A stretch of 64,000 bases of DNA from Bedellia somnulentella (taxonomy: Eukaryota > Arthropoda > Insecta > Lepidoptera > Bedelliidae): assembly GCA_963576735.1 (NCBI GenBank), contig OY755188.1:14496323-14560322 (forward strand), in the 5' to 3' direction. The notes under the pieces are model-generated. The model had not been told where the DNA came from, did not search any database, and saw only the letters and a list, made by a program, of their open reading frames with translations. Below, piece by piece: positions 30,501-42,500 of the stretch; within the stretch, counting starts at the first letter, position 1, and every line of letters starts with the position of its first letter. The position numbers were made by a program, and so were the translations under genes.

Positions 30501-33500
30501 GCTTTGATGTATTGCTGTGGGTTATGAATAAAGATTTTTATTTATTTTTAAATTTACTATAATTACTTTTGTTTCATTTCAATTACTCAGATTCTCAGGC
30601 AACAATTTAACAGGTCCTATTTCCTCTTGGCTTTAAATGAAAAGTCCTAATATTTCTACAGAGATGGAATCTAATCCTTAGTGAATCAGTTTATCCATTC
30701 AGATATATCAAACGTTAACGGACGCGACATTGCACAATGCATATCACAATTTTATAAACAAGGTGCTGATGATAAGATAATACAGCGGTTATTGACCGCT
30801 GAAACGTTAACCCTCTTTTATAAATATTGATATCAACTCTGTACACATTTTTGATTATTTATAAATTATGCTCCCCTTACACTTATATCTCTACTGTTCG
30901 TTTTTATATATATGTCGTTGATTTATTTTTTTAAGTAAATTGTTTAACACTATTATCACGATAAGGAAATAAAGGAATTATATTTTTCCAAAATATGCGA
31001 TGTAGATTGCAAAAATTATAGCTTAACCTTTAAAGACTTTAAATATATGTAATGTATTGTTAAATAAATCATTTAGTCTCTTTGAAAAAAAACCAGAAAA
31101 AACTAGAAAATGGCAATCTAATTTTTTATATGTTTAGTATAAGTTTTACCATCTACTCATTCTATTAGGTATTATTTTTTTCCGTATATTTTTTTTGTGT
31201 CTGTTCTTAAAGAGCAAGATACAAGGCGAGCCAAACTTTCATCAATTCATACAACTTAGAAAATTAAATGACGACAAAAAAATTAAAATGCGCATACCGC
31301 CGACCTGCACAGTACCTGTCATGACTAACTAGATGTTATATAATTATTATTTTTAAATAAAATTTACATACATACATTAATATACTCACGGCTATAAATC
31401 CCAAGAAGGGGTAGCCAGAGCTAAGGAATTAGAAATTCTTCAGCCACTTTTGGAAATGTGAGTGGGGAAAAGATGGTAAAAATAAAGGTTGTTGGTGATG
31501 GGTCTCCAACCGCATCGCCCAAAAATCCCTTAAAAGCCCCAATACCATTAGTCGCACTTTACGTACACCCACCGGAAGAAATTGGGTAGTGCTATTCTAA
31601 GACGACACTACACGGCAAATAAAAAAATATATGATATATATTGATTGTTTTGCTGAAATTGATACTTTATTGACGTTAGCGAATACTAAGACTCATTCAA
31701 CAATTAACTCCACGTTATTTTTTATATACAACCTCTTTTATTCATTCGAGGAAGTTCAGAAAAAAGTGAATTATTGCATTTCATGATTATGCAATCATAA
31801 AGAAGAGGTCACAAATTTGTTAATGGAGTTTTTAATGCTTCTTTAATATTTTATTAAAGTGTGGGTGGACTGGACCACCTTTAGTATAAAGTAATTCGAA
31901 ATATACACTCAATATTCCAAATGTGGCTGAAGGCTTTCTAGCTCTGTTCTGGCTACCCTTTTTGGGATGTATGGCCGTGAGTATATATGTATGTATTAGA
32001 ATTAATCATTTTCCTAGACATACCTTAGCATTTCGGCTCCTATCCATTTCCGATTGATCCGAAGAAGAATCAGAAGAAGTGTCATTTTCTGACTCTGAGC
32101 TGGAGTCAGATGGTGGTGGTGGGGCGGCCAGTACTGTGTTTAGTGGGAAGTATCTAAAAAAGAGAACAATTAAATAAGTAATTTTTGGTTTTAATTTTAT
32201 ATGGTTAGGCTTTAAAGTTATTACATTAGTAAAAAAAAACTATCAATTGGTTTGGGCGATAGAGCACTGAGGTGCTGGCCGATTTTTGTCATTGTGATTG
32301 CGCTGAAATGACTAAATAATGCTCTCATGTGTGTTACGACTTTATCAACTCTCTCATTTGTTATAAATGTTCCAAGAAATTTAATTGTTCAAGAAAAAAG
32401 AAAACTTTTATGAGCATTGCAAACGCGCAATATTTATGTACAAAAACGTTTTTAATATAGCAAATACTCAAAAATAACTCTGCAACTCTGCAAAAATAAC
32501 TCACTAAAGACCGAGACAGCATTGGTAAATAATTTATTTCCATGTCTCTCTCAAGTCACTACATGACCAACTTTCTTTCCATACACACCATAGCTGCTGC
32601 GGCGTGTAGCACCTAACGTGGTGCTGGTACTGTCCGGGTAGCAACGCCAGCGGGTACAGCCCCGGCCAGCCCCCCTACCTTTTCCTCCCCCTCCCCACAC
32701 AGTTTCATCCCCCTCCTCCTACTGTTTCCTCCCCCCTACCTTTTCTTCCCCTCCCCTACTGTTTCCTTCCCCCCTTCATCTTTGTATCACCAGACTCTAT
32801 AATATACACACCGTAGCTGCTCCCACCATTATTTCCTCCCCCCTCTCCGTCTCTGTATCACTAGACTTTATCTATAATATAAGTATACCCACCGTAGCTG
32901 CTGCGGCGTGTAGCACCTAACGTGGTGCTGGTACTGTCCGGGTAGCAACGCCAGCGGGTACAGCCCCGGTCCACCCGTCGGTAATGCTTCCTTCGCCCCC
33001 CTCCGTCTTTGTATTACTAAGCTTTGTAGATCGACGCAGGCGGGCCGGCGAGACGCGTTTAGACGAGAGTTCCATTCGCTGGCTGACGCGATGGCGGCTA
33101 GAGCCATTTCCTGGATACGTTAAGGAAGACATAATTAAATAAAGTAAATTTGAAATGTTTTTGTGTTTATAATCTAAATATATGTAATTTATATATATAT
33201 ATATATATAATTTATTTATGTTTTAAATTTTAAAATGACTACTATATGTATCAGCAAAAATAGTCCATTATTCATACATAATCTACAGCTATAAATCTTC
33301 AAAAGGTAGCCATATATTCCGAATTAGAAATACCAAGCCACTTGCCACCTTTGAAAGATGATTGGACAATAGTTTCTTATGTGTTGCTAAATGCTTTTTC
33401 TGACTTCCTGGTTGAGGGTTATCATGGAATTTTGGTGGACATGGAACTTCTTTATACTTATCTCAAATTTTAGTTATAAAAATGGAAAAACTTTCTCTCT

Positions 33501-36500
33501 GAATACAAAAATTAGAAATTAACAGAAATATGAACAAATTAACATAAAATAAGAAATTCACAAAAATTTTAAAACTCACCTGTCTTAACTTTTCTGGATC
33601 TACTTTAGGCGGTTCTGGTTTAATGGGATCCAGGGGTTTCATATCTGGTTTGAATTCAAACTTGTCCAACTTTCCAACATTCACTTCTGAAGGCTTTGGC
33701 GGAGACTCAACAGGTCCTGCGAGGAACCTCTCCCGTTGATGGGAACGGTACTCCTCATATTTGTGAGGGAAATCAGACAACATTATGTCTAGCACATCCC
33801 CTGCTTCAACTGCTGTTATGCCTGTGAGGAAATGAAATTGTATTAGAAATTATGTATGTTATTAAATTTGCCTCTATCCTCTAATGGTTAGACAATTTGA
33901 CTAATAATCTTGAGGTCTTGGGTTATATTCCAAGGGAAATATACTCACAGTTTTTTTTAAATCCCATTTTGTAATGGAAATTGCAGGCTGAATAACCTGA
34001 TTTGATGCTTTGGTGCAAGTTTAAAGCTTGCGGTCGGTACCGGCTACTATCACTCATATGCTAATAGTACTCATTAATGTCTGCCAACTGGCACTTGTCC
34101 AGCATGACGGGCTCAAGTTTAATCACCCTATTCAGAGAAGGCTCTAGCCTTTTGGTGGGTAAAAATATTTAGCATTTATAGATAGAGATATATGGATGTA
34201 AGTTTTGTCAGTAAAAAATGGCTAAGATTGAACACATTCTTATAAAGGTGGGAGCCAAAATGCAGAAGAATAAAAGAGCATTTATGAGAAAAATTATGAA
34301 TATATGGGAAGCAAGAGACGCCTACCTCAATGCGAATAATAGGCGTGAGTGAGTATAAGCAAGTTAAAATTCTATAAAAACAGTTTAGTATATTACCCAA
34401 ATCGCAAAGAGCCTCGGTAACATATCCTTTGCTGAGAACATAATCTCGTTCTTCGGCAGCTATCGCTCGCCTTTTCAACTCTGGATAGCGACGCTTGAAA
34501 CTCTTCACATTTAGAAACATGGCTACTTGCTCCTGGATCATCATCACCTGCAAATAATATGATGATTATAAAAACAATTATCAATAACAACAGCGGGAGA
34601 TTAAACCTTATATACATGTCATTTTCATTAAGTTAATAGCTAATAACCTTGTGATTTCTTACCTGTGGCTCAACTCCATCACTGGCATAAAGCGGCCATT
34701 TATATTCTTTCACATCAGCAGCCGTCCATACTTTGTTACTATAACAGAAAACAGTAATTTACAGACATCATATACATTTTAATGGATGCAATTTAATATG
34801 GTTAGAGGGAGTGTCAAGTAGGCATGGCAATGATTGCTACTTTTAATTCATAATCATTTGGTGCTATTGCTAAATTATCATATGATTTTTACTGCTATTT
34901 TTCACAGTTCATGATTTTTAACAATTATGATATTTCGTACTTTTTGCTACATGCAATATGCATATGATTGTACATTATAATTTATGATAAGGATAAAGTT
35001 GCAGTTCAAATAGAGGTCGTCATTTTTGTAGTTACGTTTAAGCAAAAATATTTTAATCATTAAATATTTTTTATATACATTTGATATTGCCATAATTCAA
35101 TTAAACTTTATATAAGTTTTATTTTTGTTGTAGTTGGTTGTAGAAATAAAAGAATAATAAGTGGGTGATATTTATGTTAGTTCAACAGAACATGTGCCTT
35201 TTCAAAAGCTATAAATTTTATAACGAATATATACTTATCTCTATTTCAATAAGGTATATGTATTATAACAATACACTAATTGATTGTATTATTTTCTTGG
35301 TATTTTCCTAAGTATGTTGTAAAGTCCTTCTATTATAAAGTGAGTAGTAAAGGTGATTGTAAATTAAAATTTGTAAAAGATGAAACCAAATAGATAGGAC
35401 CAAATAGGAATGATTAGTAGCAACCTTTCTAAATGCTATTATCATATGACATATGATTATTAAAATCATATGATTAATCATATGCTACTTGTGAAATGTT
35501 CCATGCCTAGTGTCAAGTGCTCGTAAACGTAGTTACATAGCAATATACAAGACAACTATCTCTTTTTCACTCCCCCGGATTCTAATATATTTATCTCAAA
35601 AATTTCTAATTTCTCAGCTCTGGCTACCCCATTTAGGGATTTATAGCCGTGAGTATATGATAGTATGTATGTTATCTCAAAAATGAAATTTTACAACACC
35701 AGTATAGAACAATTATAATTACGCTTACTAGTGATGAAACTTACGACTTACCCAGCTAGCACGAGCGACATTTTAACTAGATAACCCGTGGTATAGAACA
35801 GCCATCTCTTTCACACTTACATAGTATCACATTATATATATATTTTTATCACATTCTAACCAGCTGAGAAACGATAAAATAACGCTCGTGCTTGGCATCC
35901 AGTTCATCACCAAGTATCCTCACTTAGCGGAATAAACGTGATATTAAAAGTAGAAATAATTTAAGTCACCTATCGAAAAGATCTGCAAATTTCGACCTCT
36001 TCAGTTTGCTGCTGTCATTCGTCGAACTTTTCACGGAACTTTGAGAGTCTTCGTCCAATAGGTGGGAAGATCTGTAATGTTTGAAATAAAATTAATTAAT
36101 ATGGTAAAAAAAACGTATTGCATTTCAATCATAGCTATAAGAAATAAATGACTGTAAATTATTATTCAAAGTTTTGTCAACCTGTTGAAAAATAAGTTTT
36201 TCAGGAATGACTTCTGTGACCTTTATGGTAGTACTTAGAATAATAAAAAAGGTAAATTATCATTTGTAAGTAGTCAGAGTTCAAAAATTGGTTCAGTAGG
36301 TTGTAAATGGAAATCTTACTTTGCCATAGAAGCATTGTCATCCATCATACAAGTTTCTTCTTCAAACAGTTGTATAGTGCTTGTTGCTGGACCACACACT
36401 CGCCCGTAGATTCCGAGAGTTTCCTGGAAGATATAAAAAGACCATAAATTTCTTAACAAGTGGCTTTGACAGCGATAATTTTATAACCTAAAGAATCGAT

Positions 36501-39500
36501 CCCACAAGAGATATTTATGTAAGTCTATTCCTCTATTAATTCTAGTATAACAGACTAACAGTCAAATTTACTGAGAGTGACAGGGACGGAAAAAACGCGC
36601 GCGCAGGATAATTGTAGTTTATTTAGTTTTATTGAATAACTATAATGTTTAAATGAAAAGTTAAACATCAAAGTTACAGATCTTAAAGCTACGCGTGTAT
36701 AGACACATAATGAGTTCACATGTATGTTATGCCAGTGGAGCCTATACGGTTTTTATGAAAACAAAGCGTGTTCCAATTCAATTTTTTTCAACAAATTATT
36801 AAAATGTTAAACATCAAATTTTAACACCATGAACTAATCACCAACATATATTTTATTCATGTCATATCAATATCATCAAATCAGACTTTATAGAATTTCC
36901 AAACAATCAATATCAACCTATTTTTCCGGGGACGCCCTTAAGGCTTGTAAAGTAAAATAGTTTGAATAATAAGACTGCTTGATTACTACTGTAAGCTGTT
37001 TACTACTTGAAGTTGCCATAGATAGATTTCTACCACTTGAATAGACAGAGACTATCGATCGCCACTTCGTACGATCCAGGCAAACTTCTCGAGCTTCATC
37101 TACGTTTATCACTTTATTCTTTAAAAGGCCGCCTGTCTTTCCCTATTTGATCTAAATCCTTGTCTTCTACTTCATTACCATCCACATTGTATATTCCATC
37201 TCTAAAGTACTAAGTTCTATGTATATCTCACCTTCATATAAGTGGCTCCCCTCCCCCCGCCCCTTGCTCTTCCCCTGGCTCGCCCCGCTCGCGGCGACTT
37301 TCCCCTTCCCCTCGCCCCTTTCTCCGCCGGCAAGTTATCTAGCGCCTCAGACAATCGCGGCAGTTTGACCCGCGCACTCGTCGGGTCGAGTTCGTCTTTA
37401 TCACCTAAGACAGATGGCGGCGGGGACGGCGGCGGCGGATCCGCGGCACGCTTCGCCCCGCGACCGCCTCGACCGCGCCCGCGAGTGCGTGGAGATGGTA
37501 TTGGACGCTCTCTGGAAGGGAAAAGTGGTTTAATGAGATATACGTAGCCATACGAGTGTTGCAAGTATAATAGTCATATCTAATATACTAAACACGCAGT
37601 AAATATAGCTTTAACCTGCAAGCACACTAGTCCTTTTAACAACAAATCTTGTGGTTTAAAATTAATATCTCCTCGCCTGATGTTGGTGATTATAACTAAT
37701 CAGCACATTGAGCCAAAAAAGAAACATAGATACATATACTCACGGCTGTAATTCCCTAGAAGGGGTAGCTAGAGCCAAGGAATTATAAATTCCTCAGCCA
37801 CTTTTGGAATTGCGTGGGGAAAAGATGGTGAAATAAAGGTTTTTGGTGATGGGTCTCCAACCGCATCGCCCAAAAATCCCTTAAAAGCCCCAATACCGTT
37901 AGTCGCCTCTTACGATCACCCACGGGTAGAAATGGGGTAGTGTTATTCTAAGCCGACACTACACTGCAAAAAGAAACCTTTCGAGTATTATGAACTACTT
38001 AACCTCCAGTTCTAGTTTAAAAGTTAACAAATAAATACACTGTCTTTCTAGGCTTGGAATACAGGAAATGTCAATGATTCGAAATGAAAAAACCTAATAG
38101 AAACTATTAATAATAATAAGACACAACCAAGCAGCCAAAATCCTGCATCAGGAGCTCGCTCTAAAATACGGACTCTTGCAACAGAGGCTGCCGTATTACA
38201 AGTATCTGCCGGAGCCAATCCTAGAAAACGACCGTGCCAAAATCTATTGGGACCGATCCGTTATCACGGACAGGACTATTCTAGCGAATAAGCCTGATAT
38301 CGTGGTATGGGATCGGTCGCAGTCGAGGGTATTTCTAGTGGATGTCACTATCCCTCATGACGAGGGTCTCGTGAAAGCCGAAACCGAGAAGCGTCGGAAA
38401 TATCTCGATCTGGCTCACGAGATCACCGACATGTGGGGTGTGACTTCGACAGAAATAATCCCAATTGTTTTGTCCGCGAACGGGTTAATTCCAACCAGCC
38501 TCGCGACCAACTTGAGGCGGTTGGATTTCTGTGGCGTGTCGGTTCCAGCACAAATGCAGAAAGCGGTGCTGCTCGATACGGCTCGGATCGTCCGTCGGTT
38601 CTTGAACCTGACTCCCTGACCCCGACCGACTGTTCTTTTGTCGGGGAGTACCGCCTCTCCCATTTCAAATTTATATTTTCTTTTTCGGCCATGGGAGAGG
38701 CGAGGAACTAAAAGTAATGCCAAAATAATAATAATAATTCTTTATTCAGAAAAAGTGTACCGATTTACAAAATATGGTCTGCTGCACCTGAACTAGGCAC
38801 ATCACCTGTATCTCAGGTTACAGCTTTCGTTTCCGATTTCCATTAAAGGTTAAGGTAACATAATTGTATTTATAAAGAATTATAAAGTAGAAACATTTAG
38901 ACAAAATCTCAAAAAATATTGTTATTGATACATTTAAATCAATTAAGTTATAAAATTTATTAATTTTTAAAGCAATAACAGAAAATACAAATTAAAATAG
39001 ACTAGACTAAATTTACAAAATGTTCTCTTCAGAAATAGGATGCGAAAGAAAACAAAACAAACTGTCTGTCTATATGTGGTTAGTGTAGTTATGATCCTCT
39101 CTTTGTGTAAATGTAAATGAAAATGTAATTTGCTAATGTATGTTAAATAGAGAGGGTGTGTGTGATGTGTTTTGTGTGTTTTGTGTGTATTCATCCATAA
39201 ATAACCCTGCGACTTTTGTAATATTAAATAGGGAACTCATATTGCCTTACAGTCATTCTTAGACTAATAAGTAGTCTAATAACTCTCACAAAAAGACTTT
39301 ATTTAATGAAAACTAAACTAAAAGCAACAATCAAAGCATTCTTACCGGCTCAATCGCAGGGAACGTTGTGGGCGCTCTTCGAGCGCAGGTACTGGTAGCT
39401 CCACTGGCTTAGAAGCGTCCACAGTGGCCAATTTCCGCGGTCGACCACGCTTTTTAGGTTGTGGGGTCTCCATATCTGGGATAGGATCTGACGACCGATC

Positions 39501-42500
39501 GGTTTCCAAGGGGTCCCGGGCATTCATCTCGGGGGTCGCAGGCAAGTCCTGCGAGACGAAACTATCATCTGTAATCTCCACTCGCTCAGGCGAAGAACAA
39601 GAGTTTACATCAGGCACTGCATTGACTTCAGAACAAATCGCAGATGAGTTAGTGGTCTCTGAATCTTCTTCAATTTTGGCTTTTTCAACGCAATTGGTCT
39701 CAACCACTGGTATAGGTTGTACGTGCTTTGCTGCGTGAAGGTTCGACAGGATCTTATGCAACTTTGAGTTACCATTTTTGTTAGTGTTGTCGTCGTTATG
39801 GATGGTGTGGTCAATAATCTTGTCAGTAGTTCTTTTCTCTTGTATTGTGTTAATATCTTCATCCAGGGGCGTTACTGGTATCGCATTTGAATCTTTTGTT
39901 GACACCGGTGTGATAGTCAGTGCCTTATTAAGTAAAAATTTGCCAAGTTTTGCTTTTTTGGATTCGGATTGAGGCAACTCTGCTTCCTTGACCTGCTCAA
40001 GAATATTTTCTGCTGGTGGTCGTTTTCCTGGAATTTTTCGAGGCGAAATTGGTTTATCGGCCTCCGGTACGACCCTCGAACTTCTTAATCTAGTAGCCAT
40101 TGCAGTTTTTGTGTTCTCATTACTGAGGTGCTTTTTTCTACTGTTTGTCATAGATTTGTCTACTCTGTCATTCATCTTATCATCATAACTGTTATTTTGC
40201 ATTATCTCGTTTTTCGGTTGTTCAGTAATTAGTTCCGAACAAGGGCCATGTTCAGATTTGTTAATTTTGAGAATAATACGTGGAGAATCCTGACCACAAC
40301 TAGGGGATCTGTCTGAGGGTATTTTAATTTCCAAAGGTTCAATAGCATGCTTGTCATGTTCTTTAGATGTTATTTTTGGAACGTCCACCCCTTTTTGAGT
40401 TTCTAAGACAGAGTTACTATTTTCACAGTTTATCATATTTATTTTATTTTCAGACATTTGAGAAGACAATCCAATGTTTGTTGTATTTAATGGTTTATCT
40501 TCCAACAGCTTTTTTAACAATGTGCAAGTCTGTGCAGCTGACTTCTGAGAAATTTGAGATAATTGTTCCAAAGCTTGTTTGGTACTGGCATCAATGCACA
40601 ATTCACTTCTAGCTTTGCTTATTTTGTCATCATTATATTTACTTTTTGTTGTCAAATCAGATGCAACACAATTTTTCTGCTCCCGTTTTGTTTCGAAATG
40701 ATCACTCATGTTTTCACTTTTAGATATTATCAAATCTTTGACTGAATTTTGTTTTTCCACTTCTTTTGTACAGTTTTGATTTAGCAAACCTGATAGGAGT
40801 GGATTTGCAAGTTCATTATGCTGCTTACCAGGACTGAATTTAGAATCACAATTACTATCTATGTGATGTTCATCTCCTTTGGGTTTAAGTACAGGTCTAA
40901 TAGTTATTTTTGGAACAGTAGCTATTTCATTAGTATCATTAGAACTTGCATGTAAATTTACTGATTCTTGCTTCACTTCATTACTTGAACTTTCTGTCAT
41001 TGACTTTATATTTATTTTCATAACCAACGGTGGGTTCTTTAAAGCTTCTTCTATGTCTTTTGACTTCAATTCATTTTCATCTGGTTTTGCAATAGGTTTT
41101 ATATTTAACTTTGTGACTATTGGGACATATTCTGAAGATTTGTGATCCAGTGATTTTAACTCTTTTTTAGGTGATAACGATGAAACAGCCTCTGGTTTTA
41201 CTACAGGTTTTATATTCAATCTAGTGACAACTGGAATGTTTTCAGTTAAGTCATTAGTCTCTGAACTATCTGCTTCATTAGGATTAATAATGGGTTTTAT
41301 ATTCAACTTAGTTACAAAAGGAATTTGTTCAGAATTTTCATCACTAGAATTTTCAGTTTCAGATTGATTATCAGAATTGTCTGTTGGTTTCACTAAAGGT
41401 TTAATATTAAGTTTAGTAACAACTGGTATATTATTTTCCTCTTTATTGTCCTTCCTCTCCATAGTTTCTTGGTTGCCTAATGAACATTCCTCAGGATTCC
41501 TTATAGGCTTGATATTTAATTTTGTCACTTTAGGCACTGTGTCAATACCAGCATCCACCTCATTAGGTTTGATTATTGGTTTAATATTTAATTTAGAAAT
41601 TACAGGAACTTTTTCATCTACACAATTAGTAATTTCAGAACTTGTCTCATTAGGTTTTGGGATAGGTTTAATATTAAGTTTTGTTACAATGGGAATATTT
41701 TCATTGTCAAGACTTTTTGATACATTTTTTGCAGATTTCATGTTTCCTTCACTATCTGATTTAGTAACAGGTTTAATTGTTATTTTAGGTACATGTAAAT
41801 TGTCTTTCACATCCTTAGGTGAAAGTGATTCAGTTGATACCTTAACTTTGATTATTTCAGATTGTTCTGCATTTTCAGGAGGTTTAATAGGCTTAATTGT
41901 TAATTTTGGGCTTAGAGGTTGGCCTTCAGATTTTGTTACAGGTTTGATTGTAAGCTTAGGAATCTTTTCATATTGAGAGCCATCATCTGTTTTGTTGACT
42001 TTTAGTTTAATTTTATTTGGACTTTCTTCGACTTCATGAGTATCATTTAACAAACCCTTGATAGTGAGTTTGGGAATATTTTGTTGAGTATAAAATTGAC
42101 CTTCGCTATCAGTTCCTGGTTTACCTAGTTTAATTGTTACTTTGGGTACAACATCATCCACTGTTTGCTCAGATGTTGATGCTTGATCTGAAGCACTATT
42201 ACTTTCATCATTCTCAGAACTCTCTGACTCGGATATATCACTACTGCTTGATTTTCTGTGTATATCATTAACCTTATCAGCGGGCTTTTGAAATTGTTTT
42301 ATATTTAGCTTTAAGCTTGGGATTGGTTCTTTATTACTTTTTTGTATATCATCTGGAGGTTTTAATGGCTTAATTGTCAGTTTTGGAACTACACTTTTTG
42401 AGTCTTCTACTGGCTTGTTGCCTAGTTTAATTGTTAGTTTGGGAACCTGTTTTACACTTTCTGTAACTGAATTTGCAACATCAGTAGTTTTGCTAGATTG

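Noticed and set aside
37242..37547. Pro/Arg-rich plus-strand frame
   Set aside because: Antisense of e(y)3 exon 2 (RGRGRGGRG), which has confirmed splice phases on both sides.
41377..41976. Plus-strand open frame of 199 codons with hydrophobic residues
   Set aside because: Complement of the repeated TKLNIKP region; the repetitive hydrophobic pattern is produced by the antisense reading.
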